A stretch of DNA of 64,000 bases from Oscillospiraceae bacterium (GCA_018110925.1 JAGAZJ010000032.1:1-64000), one strand, 5' to 3'. Numbered from the stretch's first letter, positions 45,482 to 56,073 are shown. Notes: generated from the sequence alone by a model not told the origin. Program-made: numbers and translations.

Positions 45482-46114
45482 TCAGGAATTAACAGCTTCG
45501 AGAACGAGCTTTGATGTATCAGCTACCTCTTCCTGTCCGACTACGGTGGAGAGCTTGCCTCTGCCCTTGTAGAAATCGATCAGGGGAGCAGTAGCCTCAT
45601 GATATGTCCTGAGTCTGTCAATGACGGTCTCGGGTGCGTCATCCTTGCGGAGGACTACATTGCCGCCGCACTTGTCGCACTTGCCATCGGTCTTGGGAGG
45701 GTTGAACTCGATGTGATAGGAAGCACCGCAGGCCTCGCAAACTCTTCTGCCGCCAAGTCTTGACTTGATGACCTCATCGTCTACGGAGATCTCGATGACC
45801 TTGTCGATGTTCACGCCCATTGCCTCAAGAGCCTCAGCCTGAGGAACTGTGCGGGGGAAGCCGTCGAGGATATAACCATTTGCGCAGTCAGCCTCGGCGA
45901 TCCTGTCCTTGAGTATGCCGATAACGACTTCGTCGGGGACAAGTGCGCCTGCGTCCATGTAGGACTTGGCCTTGAGACCGCATTCCGTGCCGTTCTTAAC
46001 GGCAGCTCTCAGAATATTGCCTGTTGAGATCTGGGGGATATTCAGCTTTTCACTGATAATTTCAGCCTGTGTTCCTTTGCCGGCACCGGGAGCGCCGAGA
46101 AGTATAAGATTCAT
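45482..46114 (-). CDS. adk: Adenylate kinase (zinc-binding type)
   Basis: Encodes 210 residues. Interconverts AMP, ADP and ATP. P-loop [14 protein letters not shown] at the N-terminus, [14 protein letters not shown], and a long LID with four Cys ([10 protein letters not shown] ... CDKCGG) that bind structural zinc, as in Gram-positive enzymes. It follows secY by 23 bases. Confidence 0.98.
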   Translation of the reverse strand: MNLILLGAPGAGKGTQAEIISEKLNIPQISTGNILRAAVKNGTECGLKAKSYMDAGALVPDEVVIGILKDRIAEADCANGYILDGFPRTVPQAEALEAMGVNIDKVIEISVDDEVIKSRLGGRRVCEACGASYHIEFNPPKTDGKCDKCGGNVVLRKDDAPETVIDRLRTYHEATAPLIDFYKGRGKLSTVVGQEEVADTSKLVLEAVNS

Positions 46115-46137
46115 ACATCTGACCCCTTTCGGTTAGA

Positions 46138-47454
46138 TCACTCAAGGAAACCCTTGTGATGACGCATCATCATCTGGGATTCAAGAGTTCTGAGAGTTTC
46201 AAGCGCAACGCTTACTATGATGAGTATCGACGTACCTGCCATAGAAACCTGCATATCGGGTCTGAACAGACCGAATATTATGGGGAATACCGCAATTATG
46301 CCAAGGCACACGGCACCGATGAGAGTTATCTTGGAGAGAACTCTCTGGATAAAGTCCGATGTGGGCTTGCCGGGTCTGATACCCGGAATGCCGCCGTTGG
46401 ACTGACGGAGCTGGTTTGCGATCTCTACGGGATTGTATATCATCGAAACATAGAAGTAGTTGAACGCGATTATGAGTATAAAGTATACAACTGCATACCA
46501 GCCGCTCCTGTAACTGAAGAAGTGGAGCAGTCCGCTGTAGACTTTCTGGATGAAATTCATATCAGCAGCAGCCATGGACTTCGCAGGGTCTGCAATGAAC
46601 ATCTCGATAGTCGCAGGTATGGACATGAAAGCCATTGCAAAAATGATGGGCATAACGCCGCTCATAGCGATCTTGATAGGTATGTAGGAGTTCTGTCCGC
46701 CGTACTGCTTTCTTCCCACCACACGTCTTGCGTATGATATCGGGATCCTTCTCTCTGCCTCGTTCATGAGTACGATAAAGCCTATCATGAACACATAGAT
46801 TATGAGCAGGAACAGAACAGCGAAGATATTGTTGGGATCCGTCTTGACTGTCTGGAACATAACGATCAGATCAGTGGGCACTCTTGCGATGATACCCGCA
46901 AAGAGTATGATAGAGATACCGTTGCCGATACCGTTCTCATTCACGAGATTGCCGAGCCATACGATAAGGTTTGAACCCGCAACGAACGTAGAGATTATAA
47001 CGATCGCAGCGAACACGCCCTCAAAGCCCGTTGTGAACTGAACTGCACCCCTGGATCTCATTGTGAGGTAATAAGCGTAAGCCATTACTATCGAGATACC
47101 GAGCGCAACAAAGCCCGTGATCTTCTGCAGCTTCTTTCTGCCCTCTTCGCCTTCCTTCTGGAGGCTTTCAAGGGGAGGAAGCGCATATGTCAGCAGCTGT
47201 ACGATGATCTGTGCATTGATATAGGGCTGTATCGAAAGTGAGAATACAGTACCCTTTGAAAGTGCGCCGCCCGACAGAGTGTCGAGATATCCGAAGATAT
47301 TTCCGTCGCTCACCATACCGGCGAGAGCCATAGGGTCAAGGAACGGAACAGTCAGCGCACAACCGAAGCGGAAAATTACGATTATCAGTAATGTGTACAG
47401 GATCTTCTTGCGAAGCTCCGGTGTTTTCCAAGCGTTCAGCATGGTCTTTAACAC
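46138..47454 (-). CDS. secY: Protein translocase subunit SecY
   Basis: Encodes 438 residues with ten hydrophobic segments, the channel of the Sec translocon. Typical pieces are LGISIVMAYAYYLTM and the cytoplasmic loop ERRIPISYARRVVGRKQYGGQ. The start is taken as GTG at 47454 because GAGGTG lies 7 bases upstream; an ATG four codons downstream (MLNAWKTPELRKKI) is the alternative. It begins one base after the rplO stop. Confidence 0.96.
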   Translation of the reverse strand: MLKTMLNAWKTPELRKKILYTLLIIVIFRFGCALTVPFLDPMALAGMVSDGNIFGYLDTLSGGALSKGTVFSLSIQPYINAQIIVQLLTYALPPLESLQKEGEEGRKKLQKITGFVALGISIVMAYAYYLTMRSRGAVQFTTGFEGVFAAIVIISTFVAGSNLIVWLGNLVNENGIGNGISIILFAGIIARVPTDLIVMFQTVKTDPNNIFAVLFLLIIYVFMIGFIVLMNEAERRIPISYARRVVGRKQYGGQNSYIPIKIAMSGVMPIIFAMAFMSIPATIEMFIADPAKSMAAADMNFIQKVYSGLLHFFSYRSGWYAVVYFILIIAFNYFYVSMIYNPVEIANQLRQSNGGIPGIRPGKPTSDFIQRVLSKITLIGAVCLGIIAVFPIIFGLFRPDMQVSMAGTSILIIVSVALETLRTLESQMMMRHHKGFLE

Positions 47455-47455
47455 A

Positions 47456-47899
47456 TTACATCACCTCAGCCTTCCCGCCTGCCTTTTCAATTTTTTCCTT
47501 TGCGGATGCAGAAAATGCAGAAGCCTTAACTGTAAGAGGCTTGCTGAGTTCTCCGTTTCCGAGGATCTTAACGCCGTTGTCAGTCTTCTTGATAAGGCCG
47601 GATGCTCTGAGAAGATCAGCGTCTACCTCCGTGCCCTCCTTGAATATCTCAAGATCGGAAACATTCACGCAAGCACACTTAGGTGCAGCGAAAATATTGT
47701 TGAAGCCTCTCTTGGGTATTCTTCTGGTCATGGGCATCTGACCGCCTTCAAATCCCGGTCTTACGCCGCCGCCCGAACGGGCGTTCTGACCCTTGTGGCC
47801 CTTGCCGGCAGTCTTGCCGTTTCCGGAGCCGTGACCTCTGCCTATTCTCTTGACATCTCTGTTAGAGCCGGCAGCAGGAGAAAGTTCATGTAACTTCAT
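47456..47899 (-). CDS. rplO: Ribosomal protein L15
   Basis: Encodes 147 residues from ATG at 47899 ([14 protein letters not shown]), with GGGAGG upstream. The glycine-rich N-terminal part [25 protein letters not shown] threads into the 50S core. Adjacent to secY. Confidence 0.97.
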   Translation of the reverse strand: MKLHELSPAAGSNRDVKRIGRGHGSGNGKTAGKGHKGQNARSGGGVRPGFEGGQMPMTRRIPKRGFNNIFAAPKCACVNVSDLEIFKEGTEVDADLLRASGLIKKTDNGVKILGNGELSKPLTVKASAFSASAKEKIEKAGGKAEVM

Positions 47900-47919
47900 A
47901 GTATCGCACCTCCCTGATT

Positions 47920-48099
47920 TCAAGCGTTTGTAACACTAACGAGGTGAGAGATCTTGCTGATCTTGCCCTGAACAGCAGCATTGTCCTGCTGTGTGGTAGT
48001 GTCGCCTATCTTTTTAAGACCGAGAGAGAGAGCAGTGGCTATCTGATCCTTCTTGCGGCCGTTAAGGCTCTTTACAAGCGTAATCGTAACGTTTGCCAT
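47920..48099 (-). CDS. rpmD: Ribosomal protein L30
   Basis: Encodes 59 residues, beginning [20 protein letters not shown] and ending SHLVSVTNA. It has the [19 protein letters not shown] core and [11 protein letters not shown] end typical of L30. GGAGG precedes the ATG. Normal place between rpsE and rplO. Confidence 0.95.
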   Translation of the reverse strand: MANVTITLVKSLNGRKKDQIATALSLGLKKIGDTTTQQDNAAVQGKISKISHLVSVTNA

Positions 48100-48112
48100 C
48101 CTTATCTCCTCC

Positions 48113-48613
48113 TTAGCCGAGTATTTCCTTTACGGACTTGCCTCTTACAGCCGCAACAGCCTTTGCGTCACGGAGAGAGGAAAGACCCTGAAGTGTTGCT
48201 CTTACTACGTTGCAGGCATTGTTGGAACGAAGGGACTTCGTTCTGATATCCTTGATACCTGTAACCTCTATGACAGCACGGACAGGACCGCCTGCGATAA
48301 CACCGGTACCGGGTGCAGCGGGTCTCATGAGAACTCTGCCTGCGCCATATGCGCCTACGATCTCGTGAGGGATCGTTGTGCCCTTGAGCGATACCTTTAT
48401 AAGATTCTTCTTAGCGTCCTCGATACCCTTGCGGATAGCGTCGGGAACTTCGCCTGACTTACCGATACCGAAGCCTACAGTGCCGTTGCCGTCGCCGACA
48501 ACCACAAGAGCTGCAAACTTATAGATACGGCCGCCCTTAACAGTCTTTGATACTCTGTTAATGGCAACTACTCTTTCGATAAGCTCAAGATTCTCAGCAT
48601 CTATCTTTGCCAA
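48113..48613 (-). CDS. rpsE: Ribosomal protein S5
   Basis: Encodes 166 residues. 30S protein involved in decoding accuracy; the N-terminal double-stranded-RNA-binding-like domain ([32 protein letters not shown]) is followed by [33 protein letters not shown]. Between rplR and rpmD. Confidence 0.98.
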   Translation of the reverse strand: MAKIDAENLELIERVVAINRVSKTVKGGRIYKFAALVVVGDGNGTVGFGIGKSGEVPDAIRKGIEDAKKNLIKVSLKGTTIPHEIVGAYGAGRVLMRPAAPGTGVIAGGPVRAVIEVTGIKDIRTKSLRSNNACNVVRATLQGLSSLRDAKAVAAVRGKSVKEILG

Positions 48614-48642
48614 AAGTAAAACCTCCTTTTATGATCGGTCAA

Positions 48643-49002
48643 TCAGAAATTAAGTCCGCCGTTCCTTGCGCCGTCAGCAAGTGAAGCAACTCTGCCGTGA
48701 TAAAGATAACCGGCTCTGTCGAATACTACGTCAACTATGCCCTTATCCTTAGCTCTTGCGGCAAGTGCCTCGCCTACCTTGTAAGCGCCGTCCTTGTTGC
48801 CGCCGTCAGCATCGAAACCCTTTTCAAGGCTGGATGCGCTTGCAAGTGTAACGCCTGCAACGTCGTCGATGAGCTGAGCATAGATGTGCTTAGCGGAACG
48901 GAAAACATTCAGTCTGGGGCAGGAAGCGGTACCGCTGATCTTAGCGCGTACTCTCTTCTGTCTCTTGGCTCTTGAAGCCTTTCTGTCTATGTTCTTTACC
49001 AT
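48643..49002 (-). CDS. rplR: Ribosomal protein L18
   Basis: Encodes 119 residues from ATG at 49002 ([19 protein letters not shown]), with AGGAG upstream. Binds 5S rRNA; contains [18 protein letters not shown] and the C-terminal [20 protein letters not shown]. An upstream in-frame extension has no ribosome binding site and was not used. Confidence 0.97.
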   Translation of the reverse strand: MVKNIDRKASRAKRQKRVRAKISGTASCPRLNVFRSAKHIYAQLIDDVAGVTLASASSLEKGFDADGGNKDGAYKVGEALAARAKDKGIVDVVFDRAGYLYHGRVASLADGARNGGLNF

Positions 49003-49084
49003 ATTTAACACTCCTATCATACTGGAGAATAGTAGTCCTAAAAGAGACTGTCCCATTCTCTTTCGTGCGATAAAGTAATCTATA

Positions 49085-49630
49085 TTACTTCTTGCCCTTA
49101 CCGGCCTTACCTTCCTTGCGGATGATGCGTTCGCCGGTGTAACGTATGCCCTTGCCCTTGTAAGGCTCAGGAGGTCTCTTTTCACGGATCTGAGCAGCGA
49201 ACTGACCTACCATCTGCTTGTCGATACCGTTGACGATGATCTTGTTTGCAGAGGGAACATCAATTGTGATGCCGTCGATCTCAGGTACGATGACCTGATG
49301 TGAATAACCGAGATTCATAACAAGGTTCTTACCCTGCTTCTGAGCTCTGTAACCGATACCCTCGATGTCGAGCGACTTGGAGAAGCCGTTTGTAACGCCT
49401 TCCACCATATTGTTCACGAGAGTTCTGGTAAGACCGTGGAGGGATCTGTGCATCTTGTCGTCGGAAGGTCTCTCGACGATTATCTCTGCGCCCTCCTGCT
49501 TGATAGTGAGCTCCTTGCTGAACGTTCTGGAAAGTGTACCCTTGGGACCCTTTACAGTAACAGTAGAGCCGTCTATCTTAACTTCAACACCTGCAGGAAC
49601 AACTACAGGCTTCTTGCCTATTCTTGACAT
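49085..49630 (-). CDS. rplF: Ribosomal protein L6
   Basis: Encodes 181 residues from ATG at 49630 ([17 protein letters not shown]), with AAGGAGG upstream. 50S protein near the factor-binding site; the C-terminal signature [19 protein letters not shown] is intact. Confidence 0.98.
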   Translation of the reverse strand: MSRIGKKPVVVPAGVEVKIDGSTVTVKGPKGTLSRTFSKELTIKQEGAEIIVERPSDDKMHRSLHGLTRTLVNNMVEGVTNGFSKSLDIEGIGYRAQKQGKNLVMNLGYSHQVIVPEIDGITIDVPSANKIIVNGIDKQMVGQFAAQIREKRPPEPYKGKGIRYTGERIIRKEGKAGKGKK

Positions 49631-49643
49631 TGTGCCGTCCTCC

Positions 49644-50042
49644 TTACCAAACGAATGCAAGGACTTCGCCGCCGACATTGAGCTCTCTTGCCTTCTTGTC
49701 GGTCATAACGCCCTTGGGAGTGGACACGATTGCGATTCCGAGGCCTCTCATGACCTTGGGCATATCCTCACAGCTGGAGTAGATGCGAAGGCCGGGCTTG
49801 GAAACTCTGCGAAGGCCGGTGATAACCTGCGACTTGTTCTCGCCGTACTTGAGGGTGATCCTGATGATACCCTGCTTGCCGTCTTCAATGATCTGATAGT
49901 TCTTTATATATCCCTCGTCAACAAGGATCTGCACAATAGCCTTCTTTATGTTGGAAGCCGGAACATCAACTGTAGGATGCTTGGCAGTATTGGCGTTGCG
50001 GATTCTTGTGAGGAGATCAGCGATCGAATCGGTAATTTGCAT
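49644..50042 (-). CDS. rpsH: Ribosomal protein S8
   Basis: Encodes 132 residues from ATG at 50042 ([18 protein letters not shown]), with AAGGAGG upstream. Central-domain 16S rRNA binder; the C-terminus [23 protein letters not shown] is typical. In E. coli S8 represses the spc genes at the rplE region; nothing comparable was recognised here. Confidence 0.98.
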   Translation of the reverse strand: MQITDSIADLLTRIRNANTAKHPTVDVPASNIKKAIVQILVDEGYIKNYQIIEDGKQGIIRITLKYGENKSQVITGLRRVSKPGLRIYSSCEDMPKVMRGLGIAIVSTPKGVMTDKKARELNVGGEVLAFVW

Positions 50043-50125
50043 ACCTATTAACCTCCTTGTATGATTTCGGAAATCTGCATGACGCATTACGCGTACCGCA
50101 GGGGATTGCCCTGCCGCAAGACTGA

Positions 50126-50311
50126 TTACCAGCTTGCCTTCTTAACGCCGGGGATCTGACCCTTGTGAGCAAGCTCTCTGAAGCAGATTCTGCATATTCC
50201 GAACTTTCTCATGTAAGCGTGAGGTCTGCCGCAGATCTTGCAGCGGTTATAAGCTCTGGTAGAGAACTTGGGAGCTCTCTGCTGTTTGATCTTCATAGAA
50301 GTCTTTGCCAT
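50126..50311 (-). CDS. rpsN: Ribosomal protein S14, type Z
   Basis: Encodes 61 residues, the short zinc-binding form, with [20 protein letters not shown] giving two CxxC pairs. The usual form in Gram-positive bacteria. Between rplE and rpsH. Confidence 0.98.
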   Translation of the reverse strand: MAKTSMKIKQQRAPKFSTRAYNRCKICGRPHAYMRKFGICRICFRELAHKGQIPGVKKASW

Positions 50312-50327
50312 TTCTCAACCCTCCCGA

Positions 50328-50867
50328 TTACTTAGCGAACGGTGCGCCCATAAGGGTAAGAAGCTCTTTAGCCTCTTCATCCGTATTAGCGGTGGTGATG
50401 ATGTTTATATCCATGCCGCGGACCTTGTCGATCTTGTCGTACTCGATCTCGGGGAATATAAGCTGCTCCTTGATACCTGTGGAGTAGTTGCCTCTGCCGT
50501 CGAAGGAATCGCCGTTGATACCTCTGAAGTCACGAACTCTGGGGAATGCAACGTTGAAGAGTCTGTCGAGGAACTCATACATTCTCTCGCCTCTGAGTGT
50601 TACCTTAACGCCGATGGGCATACCCTCACGGATCTTGAAGTTAGCGACTGACTTCTTTGCACGGCAAACAACAGGCTTCTGACCTGTGATGAGGCCGAGG
50701 TCGTTCATTATAGCATCGATGACCTTGGAATTATCCTTAGCCTCACCTGCGCCGACATTGATAACGACCTTGTCGATCTTGGGGATCTGCATTACGCTCT
50801 TGTACCCGAACTTCTTCATAAGAGAAGGAGCCACGGTGCTGACATATAAGTCTTTAAGATTTGCCAT
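50328..50867 (-). CDS. rplE: Ribosomal protein L5
   Basis: Encodes 179 residues. Binds 5S rRNA and contacts tRNA in the P site. Typical: [22 protein letters not shown] and [35 protein letters not shown]. Spaced 18 bases from rplX. Confidence 0.98.
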   Translation of the reverse strand: MANLKDLYVSTVAPSLMKKFGYKSVMQIPKIDKVVINVGAGEAKDNSKVIDAIMNDLGLITGQKPVVCRAKKSVANFKIREGMPIGVKVTLRGERMYEFLDRLFNVAFPRVRDFRGINGDSFDGRGNYSTGIKEQLIFPEIEYDKIDKVRGMDINIITTANTDEEAKELLTLMGAPFAK

Positions 50868-50885
50868 CTTGTGAAACTCCTTTCA

Positions 50886-51212
50886 TTAGTATGCCTTGCC
50901 GCAATCCTTGTGATTGCAGACTCTGATCTTCTTGCCGTTAGCGTCGAAGCTGTGAGCAAGTCTGGTAGGCTTACCGCAGTGAGGGCAAACAGCCTGTACC
51001 TTGCAGGCATAGAGAGGAGCGGGAACCTTTACGATCTGACCCTGCTGACCCATCTGTGTAGGCTTAACGTGCTTTGTAGCGATGTTGCAGCCCTCAACTA
51101 TGACCTTCTGCTCCTTTATGGATACTTCAAGCACCTTGCCCTTTTTGCCCTTGTCCTTGCCGGACAGGATAACTACGGTGTCGCCTGTTTTAACATGAAG
51201 CTTCTTGTTCAT
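50886..51212 (-). CDS. rplX: Ribosomal protein L24
   Basis: Encodes 108 residues. The KOW motif (LHVKTGDTVVILSGKDKGKKGKVLEV) starts 50S assembly on 23S rRNA. The C-terminal part has CPHCGKPTRL and CNHKDCGKAY, a zinc-ribbon-like Cys set seen in many Firmicute L24 proteins. Confidence 0.98.
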   Translation of the reverse strand: MNKKLHVKTGDTVVILSGKDKGKKGKVLEVSIKEQKVIVEGCNIATKHVKPTQMGQQGQIVKVPAPLYACKVQAVCPHCGKPTRLAHSFDANGKKIRVCNHKDCGKAY

Positions 51213-51227
51213 TATGCGGCACCTCCA

Positions 51228-51596
51228 TTAAAGAACTTCCGGAGCGAGAGAGAGGATCTTCATGTAGTCCTTGTCTCTGAGTTCTCTTGCTACCGGCCCA
51301 AAGATACGGGTTCCTCTGGGATTCTTGTCTTCTCTGATGATAACAGCAGCATTCTCGTCAAAACGGATATAAGTGCCGTCCTCTCTGCGGAGGCCCTTAG
51401 CCGAACGAACGATGACTGCCTTTACAACGTCGCCCTTCTTAACAACGCCGCCTGGTGTTGCTTTTTTGACGGAAGCAACAACAACATCGCCGATATTGGC
51501 ATATCTCTTGCGGGTACCGCCGAGAACTCTGATGCACATAAGTTCCTTGGCACCTGTGTTATCAGCAACCTTCAAATAAGTCTGCATCTGTATCAC
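51228..51596 (-). CDS. rplN: Ribosomal protein L14
   Basis: Encodes 122 residues, [20 protein letters not shown] at the start and [24 protein letters not shown] at the end. 50S interface protein. Separated from rpsQ by 233 bases that contain a consensus promoter and a long hairpin, so the distal operon can be transcribed independently from here. AAAGGAG precedes the start. Confidence 0.98.
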   Translation of the reverse strand: MIQMQTYLKVADNTGAKELMCIRVLGGTRKRYANIGDVVVASVKKATPGGVVKKGDVVKAVIVRSAKGLRREDGTYIRFDENAAVIIREDKNPRGTRIFGPVARELRDKDYMKILSLAPEVL

Positions 51597-51630
51597 AGCG
51601 CATTAACTCCTTTCCTAAAACAGCAAATAC

Positions 51631-51666
51631 CGATGCAGACTCTCTCGTCTGAGAATGCCTGCACCG
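51631..51666 (-). promoter_or_regulatory. Long leader hairpin upstream of rplN
   Basis: In the RNA from the internal promoter, CGGTGCAGGC-ATTCTC pairs with GAGAGA-GTCTGCATCG around an AGAC loop (about 15 of 16 pairs counting G-U). It lies 35 bases before rplN, between promoter and ribosome binding site. There is no U-tract after it, so it is not a terminator; a protein-binding leader or an RNA-stabilising stem is possible. Confidence 0.5.
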
Positions 51667-51745
51667 TTATTGCATATAGATCATTTTATCATGGTGCAAC
51701 GCCGCCGTGCGTATCACGAAACGGGCACACCACAGCAACATATTG

Positions 51746-51774
51746 ATTTTACCACACAAATCGCCCTTTGTCAA
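51746..51774 (-). promoter_or_regulatory. Internal promoter of the ribosomal operon before rplN
   Basis: On the minus strand TTGACA (51774-51769), 17 bases, TAAAAT (51751-51746). It would yield a leader of about 140 nt before rplN. Confidence 0.85.
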
Positions 51775-51829
51775 GCATTACCATGACCCCGGGAAAAATT
51801 TGTAGGTATGAACAACAGTCTGCCGAGGC

Positions 51830-52087
51830 TTACTTAGCCTTTTCGATAATTCTTACAAGACGCCATCTCTTATCCTTGGAGAGAGGACGGGTCTCCATGA
51901 GCTCAACTCTGTCGCCGATGCGGCACTCGTTGTTCTCATCATGAGCCTTGAGCTTGATAGTTCTCTTGATGATCTTCTTGTAAAGGGGATGCTTTACGTT
52001 ATCCTGGATCGCTACAACGATAGTCTTGTCCATCTTATCGGACACTACCATGCCGACCCTTGTCTTTCTGAGGTTTCTTTCAGCCAT
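51830..52087 (-). CDS. rpsQ: Ribosomal protein S17
   Basis: Encodes 85 residues; OB-fold 16S rRNA binder. [33 protein letters not shown] and the C-terminal [20 protein letters not shown] are typical. Last gene of the S10 part of the operon before the 233-bp gap. Confidence 0.98.
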   Translation of the reverse strand: MAERNLRKTRVGMVVSDKMDKTIVVAIQDNVKHPLYKKIIKRTIKLKAHDENNECRIGDRVELMETRPLSKDKRWRLVRIIEKAK

Positions 52088-52105
52088 TTTAAAGTCCTCC
52101 CTTCA

Positions 52106-52303
52106 TCACTGCGCTGACTTGGTCTTTTCAAGAAGAATGGTCTTTACTCTTGCTATATCCTTCTTGACATCCTTAAGACGAGCGGGATTGTCGAGCTGAT
52201 TTACAGTATGCTGAAATCTGAGAGCAAAAAGCTCTTTCTTGAGGTCAACGAGCTTGTTTTCAAGCTCCTGAACAGTGAGATCTCTTACCTCTGAAGCCTT
52301 CAT
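52106..52303 (-). CDS. rpmC: Ribosomal protein L29
   Basis: Encodes 65 residues, two helices ([20 protein letters not shown], then RFQHTVNQLDNPARLKDVKKDIARVKT). Located at the tunnel exit, near the trigger factor and SRP site. Start overlaps the rplP stop by one base. Confidence 0.97.
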   Translation of the reverse strand: MKASEVRDLTVQELENKLVDLKKELFALRFQHTVNQLDNPARLKDVKKDIARVKTILLEKTKSAQ

Positions 52304-52725
52304 CAGTTGCTCGCCTCCTCTTCCTTAGTTACGAATTTGCACTTGATGGGGAGCTTGTGCATTGCAAGACGCATAGCCTCTCTTGCAGTCTCCTCGGGAA
52401 CGCCTGCGATCTCGAAAAGAACTCTGCCGGGCTTTACAACAGCTACCCAGTACTCGGGTGAACCCTTACCGGAACCCATTCGGGTCTCAGCAGGCTTCTC
52501 TGTAACGGGCTTGTCGGGGAATATCTTTATCCAGACCTGACCGCCACGCTTGATGTATCTGGTCATAGCGATACGGGCTGCCTCGATCTGGTTGGAAGTG
52601 ATCCAAGCAGGCTCGAGCGCCTGAAGACCGTACTGACCGTTGGTCACCTTATTGCCTCTGAGGGCTTTGCCCTTCATGCGGCCTCTCTGTACTCTTCTGT
52701 ACTTTACTCTCTTCGGAAGCAGCAT
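52303..52725 (-). CDS. rplP: Ribosomal protein L16
   Basis: Encodes 140 residues, [20 protein letters not shown] at the start; near the A-site tRNA elbow. It includes [28 protein letters not shown]. Start overlaps the rpsC stop by one base (TAATG). Confidence 0.98.
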   Translation of the reverse strand: MLLPKRVKYRRVQRGRMKGKALRGNKVTNGQYGLQALEPAWITSNQIEAARIAMTRYIKRGGQVWIKIFPDKPVTEKPAETRMGSGKGSPEYWVAVVKPGRVLFEIAGVPEETAREAMRLAMHKLPIKCKFVTKEEEASN

Positions 52726-53486
52726 TATGCGTTACCTCCCTCTGATCTGTTCTGACGGGGTCTGCGGTTACCGCCCTCACGTCTTCTGTTATCGTTGTTT
52801 CTGCGCTTTCTCTCGGGTCTGTCGGAGGGTCTGTTGATCCTTGCGGCAGATGCTTCGCCCTTGAGTATCTCGCCCTTGTATATCCATACCTTGATACCGA
52901 GACGGCCGTATGTGGTGTGAGCCTCAGCAAAGCCGTAGTCTATATCGGCACGGATGGTCTGAAGAGGGATAGTACCCTCATGATATGTCTCGCTTCTTGC
53001 GATCTCGGCACCGGCAAGTCTGCCGCCTGCCTTTACCTTTATGCCCTTGGCGCCGAGCTTCATGGCTCTGCCGATAGCCTGCTTGAGAGCACGTCTGTAA
53101 CTCACTCTGTTCTCGAGCTGCTGAGCAATGTTCTCTGCAACGAGCTGAGCATCCATATCGGGAGACTTGACCTCAACGATGTTGAGGAATACCTTCTTGC
53201 CGATCATCTTCTCAACTTCTGCACGAACCTTGTCTATCTTCTCGCCGCCCTTGCCGATAACGAAACCGGGCTTAGCGCAGTGGATATTTATCCTTACCTT
53301 GTCCTCAAATCTCTCGATCTCGATCTTGGGGACACCGGCGGACTTGAGAGACTCCTTGATATATTTTCTTACCTTGTAGTCCTCTGCGAGGGTATCGCCG
53401 AAAGTAGCCTTATTGGCAAACCAACGGGAATCCCAGTCCTTGATCACGCCTACACGCAGACCGTGGGGATTAACTTTCTGTCCCAT
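52725..53486 (-). CDS. rpsC: Ribosomal protein S3 with basic C-terminal tail
   Basis: Encodes 253 residues. The KH domain is visible ([28 protein letters not shown]) and the C-terminal domain (RYAL-type region; [40 protein letters not shown]). The last about 38 residues are a basic tail rich in Arg and Asn ([20 protein letters not shown]), longer than in most homologues. 30S head, mRNA entry. Confidence 0.97.
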   Translation of the reverse strand: MGQKVNPHGLRVGVIKDWDSRWFANKATFGDTLAEDYKVRKYIKESLKSAGVPKIEIERFEDKVRINIHCAKPGFVIGKGGEKIDKVRAEVEKMIGKKVFLNIVEVKSPDMDAQLVAENIAQQLENRVSYRRALKQAIGRAMKLGAKGIKVKAGGRLAGAEIARSETYHEGTIPLQTIRADIDYGFAEAHTTYGRLGIKVWIYKGEILKGEASAARINRPSDRPERKRRNNDNRRREGGNRRPRQNRSEGGNA

Positions 53487-53505
53487 AATTTACCTCCCTT
53501 TCGAC

Positions 53506-53841
53506 TCACATTTTATCCGAAACAACGAGAGTAACGGATGATGTTCTCTTGTTGATGCGGAACGCTCTGCCCTGTGCTCTGGGCATTATTCTCTTGAGAA
53601 TAGGGCCGGGGCACACGAAGCACTCGGAAACTATGAGGTCTTCCTTGCTCATGCCGTAGTTGTTCTCGGCATTGGCAACCGCAGACTTTAAGAGCTTCTC
53701 GAGATACTCGCAAGCAGACTTGGGTGTGTATCTCAGTATAGCCATTGCTGTCTCTACATCCTTGCCTCTGATAAGGTCGAGGACGATCTTGACTTTTCTG
53801 GGCGCTATACGAGCATTTTTAAGTGTTGCTCTTGCTTCCAT
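53506..53841 (-). CDS. rplV: Ribosomal protein L22
   Basis: Encodes 111 residues. Begins [20 protein letters not shown] and has the exit-tunnel hairpin region [27 protein letters not shown]. Between rpsS and rpsC. Confidence 0.98.
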   Translation of the reverse strand: MEARATLKNARIAPRKVKIVLDLIRGKDVETAMAILRYTPKSACEYLEKLLKSAVANAENNYGMSKEDLIVSECFVCPGPILKRIMPRAQGRAFRINKRTSSVTLVVSDKM

Positions 53842-53856
53842 TGTTATCTCCTCTCC

Positions 53857-54138
53857 TTACTTACCGTTGTTGGATGTCTTGGAGCCTGCGTGACCCTTGT
53901 AAGTTCTGGTCGGTGCAAACTCGCCGAGCTTATGGCCTACCATATCCTCGGTAACATATACGGGAACGTGCTTTCTGCCGTCATGCACTGCAAATGTATG
54001 ACCTACGAAATCAGGGAATATTGTGGAAGATCTGCTCCATGTCTTGAGCACTTTCTTCTCGCCGGCCTCGTTCATTGCAACAACTCTCTTGTAAAGAGCT
54101 TCCTGCACGTAAGGGCCTTTCTTTATACTTCTGCTCAT
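53857..54138 (-). CDS. rpsS: Ribosomal protein S19
   Basis: Encodes 93 residues from ATG at 54138 ([19 protein letters not shown]), with GAGGAGG upstream. 30S head protein; includes [49 protein letters not shown] core. A longer upstream frame lacks a site. Confidence 0.97.
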   Translation of the reverse strand: MSRSIKKGPYVQEALYKRVVAMNEAGEKKVLKTWSRSSTIFPDFVGHTFAVHDGRKHVPVYVTEDMVGHKLGEFAPTRTYKGHAGSKTSNNGK

Positions 54139-54213
54139 TGGTTTTCCTCCTCTCGAATCTGAGGCTATGCGCACAGCAGCGCTATGCGCATACCTTTATG
54201 AATCCTATGAGTA

Positions 54214-55047
54214 TTACTTGCCGTTCCTTCTTCTGACAATGAACTTGTCGGAACGGTTGTGATTCTTTCTTGTCTTGAAGCCGAGTGCGGGCTTGCCCCA
54301 GGGGGTAACAGGTCCGGGACGGCCGACAGGTGACTTACCTTCACCACCGCCGTGAGGATGGTCGTTGGGGTTCATGACAGAACCTCTTACGGTAGGTCTG
54401 ATGCCCTTGTGACGGGTGCGTCCTGCCTTACCGAGGTTAACATTCTCATGATCGATGTTGCCTACCTGACCGATGGAAGCCATGCAGTCAAGGGGGATCC
54501 TTCTCATCTCGCCCGAGGGAAGTCTTACGAGAGCGTAACCGTTCTCCTTGCCCATGAGCTGAGCCATATTGCCGGCCGCTCTTACGAGCTGAGCGCCCTT
54601 GCCGTGATAAAGCTCAATGTTGTGGATGAATGTACCAACGGGGATATCAGCGAGTGCAAGTGCGTTGCCGGGCTTGATATCCGCATCGGAACCGGCTCTT
54701 ACTACGTCGCCTACCTTGAGGCCGTAGGGAGCGATGATGTATCTCTTCTCGCCGTCCTCGTATTCAACGAGTGCGATGAATGCGCTTCTGTTAGGATCAT
54801 ACTCGAGAGTCTTGACAACAGCATTAACGCCCTGCTTGTCTCTCTTGAAGTCGATGATCCTGTACTTCCTTCTGTTTCCGCCGCCTCTGTGACGAACAGT
54901 TATGTGACCGTTATTGTTTCTGCCGGCCTTCTTGGACAGAGGAGCGAGGAGGCTCTTTTCGGGAGCTACCTTGGAAAGCTCGCTGTAATCCGTAACTGTC
55001 ATCTGACGTCTGGACGGAGAAGTAGGCTTATATGACTTAATAGCCAT
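54214..55047 (-). CDS. rplB: Ribosomal protein L2
   Basis: Encodes 277 residues, full length. Needed for subunit joining and peptidyl transfer. [20 protein letters not shown] at the start, and the catalytic-centre region [20 protein letters not shown] with the conserved His near the C-terminus. Confidence 0.99.
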   Translation of the reverse strand: MAIKSYKPTSPSRRQMTVTDYSELSKVAPEKSLLAPLSKKAGRNNNGHITVRHRGGGNRRKYRIIDFKRDKQGVNAVVKTLEYDPNRSAFIALVEYEDGEKRYIIAPYGLKVGDVVRAGSDADIKPGNALALADIPVGTFIHNIELYHGKGAQLVRAAGNMAQLMGKENGYALVRLPSGEMRRIPLDCMASIGQVGNIDHENVNLGKAGRTRHKGIRPTVRGSVMNPNDHPHGGGEGKSPVGRPGPVTPWGKPALGFKTRKNHNRSDKFIVRRRNGK

Positions 55048-55141
55048 TCTAATTCAACTCCTTAGCTTGTTTTGCGGGTATATACCCATACATTCGGATG
55101 AAACCCTCCGCAGAGCGGATACCGTTCATCCCTTCCTCTCA

Positions 55142-55432
55142 TCAGATGAGGCCGTCAAAGAACTCGATGGTCTTTGAGCCGTCCTTGAGGGTAACGATAG
55201 CCTTTTTCCAGTCGGGGGTCTTACCTGTGTACATACCCACTCTCTTGGAACGGCCTCTTACATTCATGGTGTTAACGCTTGCCACCTGAACGCCGAAAAG
55301 CTCTTCAACAGCCTTGGCGATCTCTATCTTGTTGGCGGACTTAGCTACCTTGAAAGTGTACTTGTTCTGCTGTAAGCCATCCATGCTCTTTTCAGTGATG
55401 ATAGGCTTTATAACGATGTCCTGTGCTGCCAT
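55142..55432 (-). CDS. rplW: Ribosomal protein L23
   Basis: Encodes 96 residues ([45 protein letters not shown]). Tunnel-exit protein docking trigger factor and SRP. Start overlaps the rplD stop by one base (TAATG). Confidence 0.97.
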   Translation of the reverse strand: MAAQDIVIKPIITEKSMDGLQQNKYTFKVAKSANKIEIAKAVEELFGVQVASVNTMNVRGRSKRVGMYTGKTPDWKKAIVTLKDGSKTIEFFDGLI

Positions 55433-56055
55433 TATGCGTACACCTCCTCGATCTTTGCAACGGCATCCTTGGATACTATGAACTTGTCATAGTTGAGGAT
55501 ATCGTATACGTTGATCGTATTTACGAGAGCTGTCTTCACGCCGGGGATATTGTTAGCACTCTTGATGACCTTGTCATTTACCTCGGGCATAACGATAAGA
55601 GCCTTCTTGTCTGCACCTACTGCAGCGAGCATCTTTACCATGTCCTTGGTCTTGTAATCGTCGAGAGCTATGGAATCAATAACGATGAGGTTATTGTCGA
55701 TCACCTTTGTGGAGAGAGCAGACTTGAGAGCAAGTCTCTTGAGCTTCTTATTGACAGTGAAGCGATAGCTTCTGGGCTTGGGGCCGAGAGCGATACCGCC
55801 GTGTGTCCACTGGGGAGCACGGGTGGAACCCTGTCTTGCGTGGCCTGTGCCCTTCTGTCTCCAGGGCTTTCTGCCGCCGCCTCTTACCTCTGTACGGGTG
55901 AGAGTGGACTGTGTGCCCTGTCTCTGGTTTGCGAGGTAGTTTACTACCATTGTGTGCATAGCTGCTGTGTTGGGTTCGATGCCGAACACTGCATCGGAAA
56001 GCTCGATGTCGGAGACTTCACTGCCCGCCATGTTGAGTACCTTGATACTTGGCAT
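55432..56055 (-). CDS. rplD: Ribosomal protein L4
   Basis: Encodes 207 residues. Contains [31 protein letters not shown], the extended tunnel loop. In E. coli L4 represses the S10 operon through its leader; a leader with a terminator exists here too (57100-57382), but whether L4 acts on it is unknown. Confidence 0.98.
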   Translation of the reverse strand: MPSIKVLNMAGSEVSDIELSDAVFGIEPNTAAMHTMVVNYLANQRQGTQSTLTRTEVRGGGRKPWRQKGTGHARQGSTRAPQWTHGGIALGPKPRSYRFTVNKKLKRLALKSALSTKVIDNNLIVIDSIALDDYKTKDMVKMLAAVGADKKALIVMPEVNDKVIKSANNIPGVKTALVNTINVYDILNYDKFIVSKDAVAKIEEVYA

Positions 56056-56073
56056 TATAGCTTCCTCCTTCCA

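Noticed and set aside
54352..55035. Plus-strand frame of 227 codons opposite rplB
   Set aside because: Completely antisense to an invariant ribosomal protein gene; no start signals.
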